64,000 nucleotides of DNA from Marinimicrobium hydrolyticum (lineage in GTDB: Bacteria; Pseudomonadota; Gammaproteobacteria; Pseudomonadales; Cellvibrionaceae). Of this stretch, positions 1-8,254 are shown piece by piece. Position 1 is the stretch's first letter. Every line of letters starts with the position of its first letter. The translations under genes were made by a program, and so were the position numbers. The stretch spans positions 496,001 through 560,000 of the forward strand of contig NZ_JAVDDU010000001.1 of the NCBI RefSeq assembly GCF_030848505.1. Direction: 5' to 3'. Under the pieces are notes generated by a model. It was given only the letters and a program-made list of their open reading frames with translations. It was not told the origin of the DNA and did not search any database.

Positions 1-791
1 CCGTTGCGGGTACCCGCGGGAATCTTCAGCTCCACTTTGCCCTTCGGAGTGGGCACTTGTACCGTGGCGCCCAAGGCGGCTTCCCAGGGGGCGAGCGGCA
101 GGTCCAGGTACAAGTCCCGACCGTCTACCCGATACAGACGGTGTGGCCGCAGTTCTATTTTCAGATACAAGTCGCCGGGGCGACCGCGCCCCATGGCGGG
201 GCCGCCTTGGCCAGTTAGGCGGATGCTTTGCCCGAGTTTGACCCCCTTGGGTATTTTGACATTGAGGGTTCGGGGCTTGTTGCGGACCCGCCCGTCGTCA
301 TCCACCACCGCTTGTTGCAAGGTCATTTGCCGGGTGGCGCCTGCAAAAGCGTCCTCCAAGTCAATCAACACTTTGGCGTGGTGGTCCTCGCCGTCACTGC
401 TGAATCCATGGGCGCCTCCTGGCCGGCGGTGAGTGCCAGCCGTGTGGAAACCGCCACCGAATAGATTCTCGAAAAAGTCGCTGAAGCCACCGCCGCTGGC
501 GTCGGTAAAACCGCCGCCGCTGAACTCGAAGCCGGCGTCCCAACCCGGTGGCGGGCGGAACTCCTCGCCAGGGCGAGGGCCCTTGCCCAATTGGTCGTAG
601 GCGGCGCGTTTTTCCGGGTCTTTTAGAACTTCGTAGGCTTCGCCCAGTTCTTTAAATTTGTCTTCGGCGTCGGCGTCTTTGTTGACGTCCGGGTGATACT
701 TACGCGCTAATTTTCGGTAAGCGCGCTTAACGTCGTCCTGGGTGGCGTCACGCTCCAGGCCCAGCGTTTTGTAGTAATCCTTGTACTCCAT
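1..791 (-). CDS. cbpA: CbpA-like DnaJ-class co-chaperone (3' end beyond window)
   Basis: Co-chaperone that would stimulate DnaK ATPase through its J domain; CbpA-type proteins also bind curved DNA. Reading the minus strand from the ATG at 791, the first ~65 residues form a J domain with HPD at residues 33-35. A Gly/Phe-rich linker follows (about residues 75-130), then a C-terminal substrate-binding region that runs off the window edge after about 263 residues. No CxxCxGxG zinc finger is present, which separates it from true DnaJ and points to the CbpA class. The frame is open throughout. The partner gene cbpM, if present, would lie outside the window. It follows yjbQ on the same strand with a 72-nt gap. 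Confidence 0.88.
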   Translation of the reverse strand, partial: MEYKDYYKTLGLERDATQDDVKRAYRKLARKYHPDVNKDADAEDKFKELGEAYEVLKDPEKRAAYDQLGKGPRPGEEFRPPPGWDAGFEFSGGGFTDASGGGFSDFFENLFGGGFHTAGTHRRPGGAHGFSSDGEDHHAKVLIDLEDAFAGATRQMTLQQAVVDDDGRVRNKPRTLNVKIPKGVKLGQSIRLTGQGGPAMGRGRPGDLYLKIELRPHRLYRVDGRDLYLDLPLAPWEAALGATVQVPTPKGKVELKIPAGTRN

Positions 792-863
792 AAGTGTTTC
801 GCTCGCTCAGAAAATTACATGACGAAGATATGCCGGCTTTTCGTCGATTTTCAACGCTCTTTT

Positions 864-1286
864 TTAAGCTTCACCATTTAACGTCGCCACCAGGTGGCGC
901 GCTCCGCCGTGGTTGCGGTGTTCGCACAAATAAATGCCCTGCCAGGTGCCCAGGTTTAGTTGCCCGTCCGTGATGGGAACTGTGACGCTTGAGCCGAGGA
1001 TGCAGCTTTTGATGTGCGCGGGCATATCATCATCGCCCTCATAATCGTGACGGTAGTAGGGAGCCCGCTCCGGCACAAATTCATTGAAATGACTTTCCAG
1101 ATCCTGGCGCACGGTGGGGTCGGCATTTTCGTTGATGGTCAGCGACGCCGAGGTGTGCTGGATAAACAGATGCAATAGTCCGCAGCGCATCTTCTCAAAA
1201 TCAGGCAACCCTTTGACGACCTCCGAGGTGATCAGGTGAAAACCCCGGCTTTTCGGCGCCAAACGGATGTCGGTTTGTAGCCACAT
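864..1286 (-). CDS. yjbQ: YjbQ/UPF0047 family protein
   Basis: Small (140 aa) cytosolic protein of the YjbQ (UPF0047) family, which is often annotated as secondary thiamine-phosphate synthase because some members complement thiE mutants. The physiological role is not settled. The family signature is visible in IQHTSASLTINENADP and the downstream DLESHFNEFVPE segment. It has the full length of the family, starts at ATG 1286 and has no signal peptide. It lies upstream of the cbpA-like gene on the same strand and is divergent from htpG. Confidence 0.85.
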   Translation of the reverse strand: MWLQTDIRLAPKSRGFHLITSEVVKGLPDFEKMRCGLLHLFIQHTSASLTINENADPTVRQDLESHFNEFVPERAPYYRHDYEGDDDMPAHIKSCILGSSVTVPITDGQLNLGTWQGIYLCEHRNHGGARHLVATLNGEA

Positions 1287-1424
1287 GGAATGCTCCTTCT
1301 GAATGAATAACTCAAATTAGCCTACCCCATAGGGGGACCGCTGTCACACGGGAAATGGGCGGTTTAAACGATCACGGCGGGGCCATAGGGGCGTGGTGCA
1401 TGCAGCTAATTAAAGCCCGGCGCC

Positions 1425-1450
1425 CTTGAATTGTCAGTAGCCAGCCCCCA
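1425..1450 (+). promoter_or_regulatory. Sigma-32 (heat-shock) type promoter for htpG
   Basis: CTTGAA at 1425-1430 and CCCCCA at 1445-1450 are separated by 14 nt. This matches the RpoH consensus (CTTGAA, 11-16 nt, CCCCAT) closely. It lies about 120 nt upstream of the htpG start, and htpG is a classical heat-shock gene. The call rests on motif and context only. The rest of 1287-1572 shows nothing else I can name. Confidence 0.7.
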
Positions 1451-1572
1451 CCTTTGCGCTAGCCGACTTTTTCGCCTTTCTTAGCGCTTTCACGGTAGAG
1501 GAGCGGGGGAAGGGCGGCTTATTCACGGGGGCCAGTAGGCCGCCGGTAGTTTTTTTCGACAGGAGCGACCGC

Positions 1573-3474
1573 ATGACCGTCCAAGCCAACAAAGAAACGC
1601 TGGGTTTCCAGACCGAAGCCAAGCAGTTACTGCACTTGATGATTCACTCCCTGTATTCCAATAGGGAAATCTTTTTACGGGAACTGATTTCCAACGCCTC
1701 GGACGCCGCTGACAAGCTGCGCTTTCGCGCTGTGAGCGACGACTCTTTGTACGAGGGCGATAGCGAGCTGAAGATTCGCGTCAGTTTCGATAAAGAGGCC
1801 AAAACCATCACCGTGTCTGACAACGGCATTGGCATGAACCGCGAAGAGGTGATTGACCACCTGGGTACCATCGCCAAGTCCGGCACCGCCCAGTTTATGG
1901 AGAAACTGACCGGCGACCAGAAGAAAGACTCACATCTGATAGGGCAGTTCGGGGTCGGTTTTTACTCGGCTTTTATCGTCGCCGATAAAGTGGTGGTCAC
2001 CAGCCGTAAAGCCGGAGACCCGGCCAATGAAGGTGTGCGCTGGGAAAGCCAGGGCGAGTCCGAATTCAGCGTTGAACAAATGGAAAAGCCCCAGCGTGGC
2101 ACAACCATTGAATTGCACCTTAAAGAAGATGCAGTCGAGTTTGCCGATAACTGGCGTCTGCGCAGCATCGTCAAAAAGTATTCTGACCACATTGAAATTC
2201 CCGTGGTCATGGAAAAGCCGGTAGCGGCTGATGAAGAGGAAAAACAAGAGCCCGAAGACGAAGTGATCAACACCGCTACGGCCTTGTGGACTCGCTCACG
2301 CTCGGACATCAGCGAAGAGGAATACAAAGAGTTTTACAAACACGTCAGCCACGATTTTGCCGATCCGCTTACCTGGAGTCACAACCGGGTTGAGGGCAAG
2401 TTGGATTACACCAGCCTCCTGTACGTACCTTCTCGCGCGCCGTTTGACCTGTACAACCGAGATGCCTCCCGCGGTGTGAAGCTCTATGTGCGGCGCACCT
2501 TTATCATGGACGATGCCGAGCAGTTTTTGCCCTTGTACCTGCGCTTTATCAAGGGTGTAGTGGACTCCAATGATCTGTCCCTGAACGTGTCCCGGGAGAT
2601 TCTGCAAAAGGACCCGCAAATCGACACCATGCGTTCAGCACTCACCAAGCGGGTTCTGGACATGCTGTCCAAGCTGGCCAAGAAAGAGCCAGAGCAGTAC
2701 GCCGCCTTCTGGAAAGAGTTTGGTCAGGTGCTGAAAGAAGGGCCTGCCGAGGACTACGCCAACCGGGAAAAAATTGCTCAACTGCTGCGGTTTTCATCCA
2801 CTCACACGGATAAGCCAGAGCAAGATCAATCGTTGGATGACTATATTGCGCGTATGCCAGAAGGGCAGGACAAGATTTACTACATCGCCGCCGAGAACTT
2901 CAACACCGCCAAGAGCAGCCCACACTTGGAAGTGTTTCGTAAGAAAGGCATCGAAGTACTGCTGCTGTCAGACCGCGTAGACGAATGGCTGATGAGTCAC
3001 CTGGCCGAGTACGACGGCAAATCCCTACAGGACGTGGGTAAAGGTGAATTGGATCTGGGCAAGCTGGACAGCGAAGAAGAAAAGCAGGCCCAGGAGAAGG
3101 TGGCCGAGGATCTGAAGCCTTTGCTGGAGCGCGTTAAGAAAGCCCTGGAAAATGACGTGGATGAGGTTCGCATCACTCACCGGCTGACCGAATCACCGGC
3201 CTGTGTGGTGGTGGCGGAGCACGAGATGGGTGCCCAGATGCGCCGTATTCTGGAACAGGCCGGCCAGGCACTGCCGGACAGCAAACCGAGCTTTGAGCTC
3301 AACCCGGACCACCCCCTGGTGCAAAAACTGGATCGGGAAAGCAATGAGGAACGTTTTTCCGACCTGGCGAAGGTGTTGTTTGAGCAAGCGAATCTGGCCG
3401 AAGGTGCCCAATTGGAGGACCCCGCCGCCTACGTGCAGCGGCTCAATAAGCTCCTGTTGGAACTGAGTAACTAG
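1573..3474 (+). CDS. htpG: HtpG, bacterial Hsp90 chaperone
   Basis: ATP-dependent cytosolic chaperone that remodels client proteins as a dimer. The 633-aa length is normal for HtpG. The N-terminal Bergerat ATP site is intact: [14 protein letters not shown] (Asn41), DNGIG at 83-87 and GQFGVGF at 124-130. The middle domain carries the NVSREILQ segment, and a C-terminal dimerisation domain follows. The ATG at 1573 follows the purine-rich GACAGGAGCGACC. A sigma-32-type promoter lies upstream and a strong hairpin terminator downstream, so it is probably monocistronic. Confidence 0.98.
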   Translation: MTVQANKETLGFQTEAKQLLHLMIHSLYSNREIFLRELISNASDAADKLRFRAVSDDSLYEGDSELKIRVSFDKEAKTITVSDNGIGMNREEVIDHLGTIAKSGTAQFMEKLTGDQKKDSHLIGQFGVGFYSAFIVADKVVVTSRKAGDPANEGVRWESQGESEFSVEQMEKPQRGTTIELHLKEDAVEFADNWRLRSIVKKYSDHIEIPVVMEKPVAADEEEKQEPEDEVINTATALWTRSRSDISEEEYKEFYKHVSHDFADPLTWSHNRVEGKLDYTSLLYVPSRAPFDLYNRDASRGVKLYVRRTFIMDDAEQFLPLYLRFIKGVVDSNDLSLNVSREILQKDPQIDTMRSALTKRVLDMLSKLAKKEPEQYAAFWKEFGQVLKEGPAEDYANREKIAQLLRFSSTHTDKPEQDQSLDDYIARMPEGQDKIYYIAAENFNTAKSSPHLEVFRKKGIEVLLLSDRVDEWLMSHLAEYDGKSLQDVGKGELDLGKLDSEEEKQAQEKVAEDLKPLLERVKKALENDVDEVRITHRLTESPACVVVAEHEMGAQMRRILEQAGQALPDSKPSFELNPDHPLVQKLDRESNEERFSDLAKVLFEQANLAEGAQLEDPAAYVQRLNKLLLELSN

Positions 3475-3490
3475 CGCTCCGAACGGCGCG

Positions 3491-3527
3491 CGGGCCTGGC
3501 TGCCACAACGGCGGTCAGGCCCGTTTT
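3491..3527 (+). terminator. Rho-independent terminator of htpG
   Basis: A 14-bp stem (3491-3504 with 3510-3523, allowing G.T pairs) closes over the loop ACAAC and is followed by TTTT. It begins 17 nt after the htpG stop codon. Confidence 0.85.
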
Positions 3528-3660
3528 GTATGGCGCTCAAGAGTCCTCTTGCTTGTCTCATGGTTAAGTTATAAGCTACGCGTAAGTCTTTGAAATTGGA
3601 CAAAATTCCTGGGGATTTATGCACGGGTTGGCCTGATACTCTTAACAACTGGGCACAGTC

Positions 3661-3951
3661 ATGACCAAATCGGAACTGATCGAATACATTGCGGAGCAGC
3701 AGGATCACCTGCCAGTAAAGGATATTGAATTGGCGGTGAAGCTACTGCTGGACCACATGTCCGATGTTCTGGCTACGGGTGAGCGTATTGAAATCCGCGG
3801 TTTTGGCAGCTTCTCGCTGCACTACCGGGCACCCCGTATGGGGCGCAACCCTAAAACCGGCGAAACGGTTCAACTCGACGGCAAGTACGTCCCCCACTTT
3901 AAGCCGGGCAAGGAGATGCGCGACCGTGTTAATGAAAGCCTGCACAATTAA
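3661..3951 (+). CDS. ihfB: Integration host factor subunit beta
   Basis: Beta subunit of IHF, the heterodimeric DNA-bending protein used in transcription, recombination and replication. It is 96 aa, typical of IhfB, begins [13 protein letters not shown] and carries the DNA-wrapping arm motif [10 protein letters not shown] (residues 61-70) with its intercalating proline. lapA and lapB follow, the usual gammaproteobacterial order. The gene normally preceding it, rpsA, is replaced here by htpG (see findings). Confidence 0.96.
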   Translation: MTKSELIEYIAEQQDHLPVKDIELAVKLLLDHMSDVLATGERIEIRGFGSFSLHYRAPRMGRNPKTGETVQLDGKYVPHFKPGKEMRDRVNESLHN

Positions 3952-3966
3952 CATGCTGAGTTTTTT

Positions 3967-4032
3967 CGGAGCCCGGTTTCTTATCTCCCGTGTTCCTGCT
4001 CACTTTGTGCTCACTTCAAAAAGCGGGCTCCG
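3967..4032 (+). promoter_or_regulatory. Inverted repeat abutting the lapA ribosome-binding site
   Basis: CGGAGCCCG (3967-3975) and its exact complement CGGGCTCCG (4024-4032) flank a 48-nt loop. The right arm ends directly at the lapA Shine-Dalgarno GGAGG (4032-4036). The structure could partly terminate ihfB transcripts or modulate lapA translation; neither is shown. Confidence 0.4.
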
Positions 4033-4044
4033 GAGGTTTTTGAA

Positions 4045-4344
4045 ATGAAAGCGTTTTTCCGGTGGTTGCAAATTGCTCTTGTCGTTCTGGCGTTTATTCT
4101 CGGTATCTGGTTCGCCCTGGAGAACAGCGTTGTGGTACCGGTCACCTTAGTGGGGCTGGCCCTTCCCAGCTTGCCATTGGGCGTGTGGTTGCTGATTTTT
4201 GCAGCCATCGGCGTGCTGGTGGGTTTTATTCTTAGTTCGCTCTCCATGTTTAGACTACGGCGGCAACTCAAATCCCGCGACCGGCACTTGGCGCTGTGTG
4301 AAAAAGAGCTGACCAAGTTACGGACGCAACCCCTGCGAGATTGA
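4045..4344 (+). CDS. lapA: LapA, lipopolysaccharide assembly protein A (DUF1049)
   Basis: Small inner-membrane protein (99 aa) with two hydrophobic segments at about residues 7-24 and 40-65, followed by a charged cytoplasmic tail. Members of this family work with LapB in balancing lipopolysaccharide and phospholipid synthesis. The ATG at 4045 follows a clear GGAGG. The gene overlaps the lapB start by 4 nt (ATGA-type arrangement), so translation is probably coupled. Confidence 0.9.
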   Translation: MKAFFRWLQIALVVLAFILGIWFALENSVVVPVTLVGLALPSLPLGVWLLIFAAIGVLVGFILSSLSMFRLRRQLKSRDRHLALCEKELTKLRTQPLRD

Positions 4345-5534
4345 GCACCATGATGGACTTCGGGCTTTTTGCCCTGCTGTTGCTTGCGATCGCCATCGGT
4401 TTTTTTCTGGGCTGGCGCTATCGGAGCAAGCGGGCGGACAATGAGGGCCGGCACTCCACCCAGAGCTATTTTCGGGGCCTGAATTATCTGCTCAACGAGC
4501 AGGCCGACGGGGCCATGGACGCTTTTATCGATTCCCTTGAGGTCAATTCCGATACCCTGGATACCCACCTTGCCTTGGGAAACCTGCTGCGCCGCAGAGG
4601 TGAAATTGCCAAGGCGACCAAAATTCACCAAAACCTTCTGGCTCGTCCCAGCCTAACGACGCCTCAGTTGCATGAAGCGCAGCTGGAGCTTGCTCGGGAT
4701 TTTATTAAGGCCGGCCTGCTGGATCGCGCTGAAGGCTTATTGCAGGAACTGGTGGACGCAGGCAGTCAGTACAAGTCCGAAGCGCTCGAACACCTGGTGG
4801 AAATCTATCAAAACGAGCGCGAATGGGAAAAGGCCATCCAGGCGGCCAACCAATTAAGCAATCGTCGTTTTGGTAAAACCGCAGTCGGACGGGGCAGGGC
4901 GCGTGCGCATTTTTGCTGCGAATTGGCCGAGCAGGCGCTGGACAAAAATGACGTAGTGACCGCTAGGCGCTACCTGCAACAGGCCCTCAGTTACGACAAA
5001 CACTCGGTGCGTGCCAGTTTGCTCTGGGGCAGCATGGAGTATCAGTTGGGGAATTACCGGGAAGCGCTCAAGCTTTTGCAAAAAGTGCCCGCGCAAGACC
5101 CGGATATGATTATCGAGTCCCTGGATTTGGTGTGTGATTGCTACACCAAGCTGGGAGACAAGCGGGGCATGCAGCGCTACCTGGAGGAGCTGCTGGCGCA
5201 GTACCCCAGCAGTACTCTGGTCATTAGAATGGCAGAGCAAATTCGCTGGTCCAAGGACGACTTTGCCGCCGCTGATTTCCTGGCGCAACAGCTGCGCGAG
5301 CGGCCCACCATTAAGGCATTAAGTCGCTTGGTTGAGTTGCATTTGATGCACTCTGAAGGCCGCGCGCGGGAAAACCTTCAGTTGCTGAAACAATTGCTGG
5401 ATCAAGTATTGGAACAGAAGCCCGGCTACTTTTGCGAACAGTGTGGCTTTACCGGTAATCAGTTGCATTGGCTGTGCCCCGGGTGCAAATCGTGGGGCAC
5501 GGTCAAGGTGATCACCGGGGTGGAAGGCGAGTAG
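4341..5534 (+). CDS. lapB: LapB (YciM), TPR protein regulating LPS synthesis
   Basis: Membrane-anchored adaptor that, in E. coli, promotes FtsH degradation of LpxC and so limits lipid A synthesis. The 397-aa length is normal. An N-terminal anchor (about residues 5-23) precedes a series of tetratricopeptide repeats across about residues 45-350. A C-terminal rubredoxin-like metal site is intact with Cys365, Cys368, Cys379 and Cys382. The start may be GTG or ATG-adjacent within the lapA overlap. Downstream is a 516-nt non-coding stretch. Confidence 0.96.
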   Translation: MSTMMDFGLFALLLLAIAIGFFLGWRYRSKRADNEGRHSTQSYFRGLNYLLNEQADGAMDAFIDSLEVNSDTLDTHLALGNLLRRRGEIAKATKIHQNLLARPSLTTPQLHEAQLELARDFIKAGLLDRAEGLLQELVDAGSQYKSEALEHLVEIYQNEREWEKAIQAANQLSNRRFGKTAVGRGRARAHFCCELAEQALDKNDVVTARRYLQQALSYDKHSVRASLLWGSMEYQLGNYREALKLLQKVPAQDPDMIIESLDLVCDCYTKLGDKRGMQRYLEELLAQYPSSTLVIRMAEQIRWSKDDFAAADFLAQQLRERPTIKALSRLVELHLMHSEGRARENLQLLKQLLDQVLEQKPGYFCEQCGFTGNQLHWLCPGCKSWGTVKVITGVEGE

Positions 5535-5570
5535 CGCGCCGAAGGGGCGAGTTGGGCTATCGACTCGTTT

Positions 5571-5641
5571 CTGGATCCCCGCCTTCGCGGGGATGACGCG
5601 GTTGAGCTCTGCTAAGCCCTCCTGTCATTCCCGCGAAAGCG
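5571..5641. repeat. REP-like palindromic repeat with a second half-copy
   Basis: ATCCCCGC (5575-5582) pairs exactly with GCGGGGAT (5587-5594) across a CTTC loop, followed by GACG. A second partial copy, GTCATTCCCGCGAAAGC, starts at 5624. Units of this type are scattered in many proteobacterial genomes. A related GTCATTCCCGCG flank recurs at 25009. Confidence 0.7.
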
Positions 5642-5716
5642 TAGTGCTGTTCGGAGTAATTCTTGTCTTTGTGGTTTGAGAAAAGAATGCCATAGCCTCA
5701 GGTTAACAGGGGACGT

Positions 5717-5808
5717 GCAGGGTGAGTGTTCAGCAAGCCTCAAAAGAGGGACCTTTTGAGGCAGTCCCCACGGATGGGTTCACGACGTTTGCTGAACACT
5801 CACCCTGC
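5717..5808. repeat. Nested-hairpin element, copy C
   Basis: Perfect 20-bp inverted arms (5717-5736 and 5789-5808, beginning GCAGGGTGAG) enclose 52 nt. Inside is a second perfect hairpin (GCCTCAAAAG with CTTTTGAGGC, 5737-5762), then GTCCCCACGGATGGGTTCACGACG, whose middle resembles the family core. It shares its arms with copy D at 25084. It lies between lapB and mdh. The remainder of 5535-6050 holds the REP-like repeat and a TATAAT at 5941-5946 that probably serves mdh. Confidence 0.85.
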
Positions 5809-6050
5809 GCGGCCCGAGGGCTTGCTTACGAAGCAGTAAAGTCGATTATCTATACCTGAAAGTGGTGCGCGAAATCGGGAATCCAAGTCTGCACTGGCCC
5901 CATACCCATCCTATATAGGTGAAATTTTCTCCCACTTCCCTATAATAGAGCGCCGTTGAGCCGCACCCCACGGCTGGAAGCACCTCTTTCTCGCCGCCAG
6001 GGTGGCGGTGATCCACGTCAACAGTCCTTTTCTCAACACGGAGACCTATT

Positions 6051-7034
6051 GTGAAAGCACCTGTTCGAGTTACCGTCACCGGCGCCGCTGGTCAAATCAG
6101 CTACTCCCTTTTGTTTCGAATCGCCGCTGGCGAAATGCTGGGCCCGGATCAGCCCGTGATCCTGCAAATGCTGGAAATCACTCCGGCACTGAAGGCCTTG
6201 GAAGGCGTGGCTATGGAGCTGGATGACTGTGCCTTCCCGCTGTTGGCCGGAATGGTGTGCACCGACGACGCCAACGTAGCCTTTAAAGACAGCGACTACG
6301 CTCTGCTGGTAGGCGCCCGTCCTCGTGGACCGGGCATGGAGCGTAAGGACCTGCTTGAGGCCAATGCGAAAATTTTCTCCGTGCAAGGTAAAGCCATTAA
6401 CGATCACGCCTCCCGTGACATTAAAGTGTTGGTAGTGGGCAACCCCGCGAACACTAATGCCTTGATTGCCCAGCGTAACGCGCCGGACATTGATCCGCGT
6501 CAGTTCACCGCCATGACGCGTCTGGATCACAACCGTGCATTGACGCAACTGGCTCAGAAAACCGGCAGCAGCATTAATGACATCACCAAACTCACCATTT
6601 GGGGCAATCACTCCTCGACCCAGTACCCGGATATTCACCAGACCGAAGTGAGCGGTAAAAACGCCATGGGCCTGATTGATCAGAAGTGGTACGAAGCTGA
6701 TTTTATTCCCACCGTGCAAAAGCGTGGTGCAGCAATTATTGACGCGCGTGGAGCATCTTCGGCCGCGTCAGCCGCTAACGCTGCTATTTTCCATGTGCGC
6801 GATTGGGCCTTGGGCTCTGCCGAGGGCGATTGGGTGAGCATGGGTGTCTACAGTGATGGTAGCTACGGCATTGAGAAAGGGCTGATTTACTCTTTCCCGT
6901 GCGTGTGCAAAAACGGTGATTGGCAGATCGTCACCGGTGTTGAAATTAATGATTTCTCTCGCGAAAAAATGCAAGCTACTGAAAAGGAATTGCAGGAAGA
7001 GCGGGACGCCGTTAAGGACCTACTCCCCAGCTAA
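6051..7034 (+). CDS. mdh: Malate dehydrogenase
   Basis: NAD-dependent oxidation of malate to oxaloacetate in the TCA cycle. The 327-aa length and sequence match the cytosolic-type (type 2) malate dehydrogenase: a GAAGQI nucleotide-binding loop near the N terminus, a [11 protein letters not shown] mobile loop with substrate-binding arginines, GNPANTNA, and the catalytic histidine in WGNHSS. The start is GTG at 6051, preceded by CACGGAGACC. A TATAAT box at 5941-5946 lies about 105 nt upstream, without a convincing -35. It converges on the mutarotase gene. Confidence 0.97.
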   Translation: MKAPVRVTVTGAAGQISYSLLFRIAAGEMLGPDQPVILQMLEITPALKALEGVAMELDDCAFPLLAGMVCTDDANVAFKDSDYALLVGARPRGPGMERKDLLEANAKIFSVQGKAINDHASRDIKVLVVGNPANTNALIAQRNAPDIDPRQFTAMTRLDHNRALTQLAQKTGSSINDITKLTIWGNHSSTQYPDIHQTEVSGKNAMGLIDQKWYEADFIPTVQKRGAAIIDARGASSAASAANAAIFHVRDWALGSAEGDWVSMGVYSDGSYGIEKGLIYSFPCVCKNGDWQIVTGVEINDFSREKMQATEKELQEERDAVKDLLPS

Positions 7035-7046
7035 GGCTGTTGTCGA

Positions 7047-7079
7047 TCATCACCCCACCTCGTAGAGGTGGGGTGATGA
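7047..7079. terminator. Hairpin between convergent mdh and the mutarotase gene
   Basis: A perfect 14-bp stem (7047-7060 with 7066-7079) closes over the loop CGTAG, in the 49-nt space between two convergent stop codons. The T-tract on the + side is short, so it may act as a bidirectional but imperfect terminator. Confidence 0.65.
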
Positions 7080-7083
7080 CGAT

Positions 7084-7995
7084 TTAAGCTTCGATAATTT
7101 TCATTCCGGCTATGCGTGTCTCGCCAGCCTCCAAATGCCAAGCTTCGCCCAGCACCGCTCCTCGCTCGACGCAAATAAACCCTTGTTCGTTACCGGCACC
7201 CACGTCCGCCATCTTCGCGGCATGCTCCGGCCCTGGGTTCCAGGTGATTACGCTAGGGCATTGATCGTGCTCGATGCGGATGGTTGGCTCACCATCGATT
7301 TCCAGCGCCTGCTCGACGCCGGGAAACATCCGATCCACTTCACCGATAAAGCCCAGGTCTTGCTCTTGAGTTTTGGGGGCGAGTTGCTCGAGGTTGTCCA
7401 AGTAGGTTTTACCCGCAAGGCCTTTTACTCGAACTTCCTCCAAGTTACGCACCGGGAAGTAACTGTGCAGCGCCCAGGTGCAGTCAAAGGCGCGCTGATC
7501 ACGGTTGGTTACGCTCAGCTGCGGGTCAATGCCTTTGCCCAACTTCATGCACAGTTCGGCGCTGAAGGCATGATCGAACAATGGGTTGGCATCGCAGATC
7601 AGTTCAAACACCAGCTCGCACCGACCGTCGTCGCTTTCGGCCACTTGCACCAGTTCCCAGTCGCGCGTGCGCGCGAAACCGTGTTTGGGTTTGTCGGAAT
7701 CCTGCGGGTGGGGGCCGAACCAAGGTAGACATAAGGGAATGCCACCGCGCAACGCCGTGCCGGGCTCAAACTGACATTGGGGGCTCAGCCAGAGTAGGGG
7801 AGTACCCTGGGCGTTCTTAAATTCCAGGAGCTGGGCGCCCTGCAGGGAAATGACTGCCTGGCACAGGCTGGTATCAACTTTGAGCAGGGGTAGTCCTGTT
7901 CCACCGGCATCGGGATAGAGTTCTCGGCTGGAGGTCAGAGAAACACTGCGGTACTGATCCAGTAGTGTCGCTAAAGCGGGCATACGCAACTCCAA
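7084..7995 (-). CDS. yeaD: D-hexose-6-phosphate mutarotase (YeaD-like)
   Basis: Predicted cytosolic aldose 1-epimerase-fold enzyme interconverting alpha and beta anomers of glucose-6-phosphate-type sugars. The 303-aa length is typical. Family features include the GGIPLCLPWFGPH segment, the KHGFARTRDW segment with its conserved histidine and arginine, and a C-terminal VITWNPGP stretch. It starts at ATG 7995 on the minus strand and is divergent from rapA. Exact sugar specificity cannot be read from the sequence. Confidence 0.88.
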   Translation of the reverse strand: MELRMPALATLLDQYRSVSLTSSRELYPDAGGTGLPLLKVDTSLCQAVISLQGAQLLEFKNAQGTPLLWLSPQCQFEPGTALRGGIPLCLPWFGPHPQDSDKPKHGFARTRDWELVQVAESDDGRCELVFELICDANPLFDHAFSAELCMKLGKGIDPQLSVTNRDQRAFDCTWALHSYFPVRNLEEVRVKGLAGKTYLDNLEQLAPKTQEQDLGFIGEVDRMFPGVEQALEIDGEPTIRIEHDQCPSVITWNPGPEHAAKMADVGAGNEQGFICVERGAVLGEAWHLEAGETRIAGMKIIEA

Positions 7996-8089
7996 AGCAA
8001 TTTCTCAAAGAGCCCGCAATTTTACGTTAACCTGGGCTCAAAACACTAGTACGAAGCTTTTTGCTGTGAGATGTAAAGGATCTCCTGGA

Positions 8090-8140
8090 TTTTGAGGCAG
8101 GCCTCTGTACCCTTCACGTCGGCTCCCTTTCCTCAAAATG
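8090..8140. repeat. Decayed copy of the nested-hairpin family (copy H)
   Basis: Short arms ATTTTGAGG (8090-8098) and CCTCAAAAT (8132-8140) enclose a core whose reverse complement contains GGGAGCCGACG and GTACAG, matching the core of copy G. It sits between the divergent mutarotase and rapA starts and is smaller and less regular than the other copies. Confidence 0.5.
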
Positions 8141-8254
8141 CCGGGCATTTTCCATCTGTTAGCTAATAAGCGATAAAAATTGCGCCCAGCCTTTGGCATA
8201 GGTGCGCTCAGCCAGTATCATGCCGTCTTGATGAGCAAAACATGCAGAGGCGAG

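Noticed and set aside
4011-4631. 206-aa minus-strand ORF across lapA and lapB
   Set aside because: It is antisense to two well-supported genes and resembles no known protein.
8180-8254. 25-residue N-terminal extension of RapA
   Set aside because: It lacks family similarity; ATG 8255 gives the expected N terminus and length.
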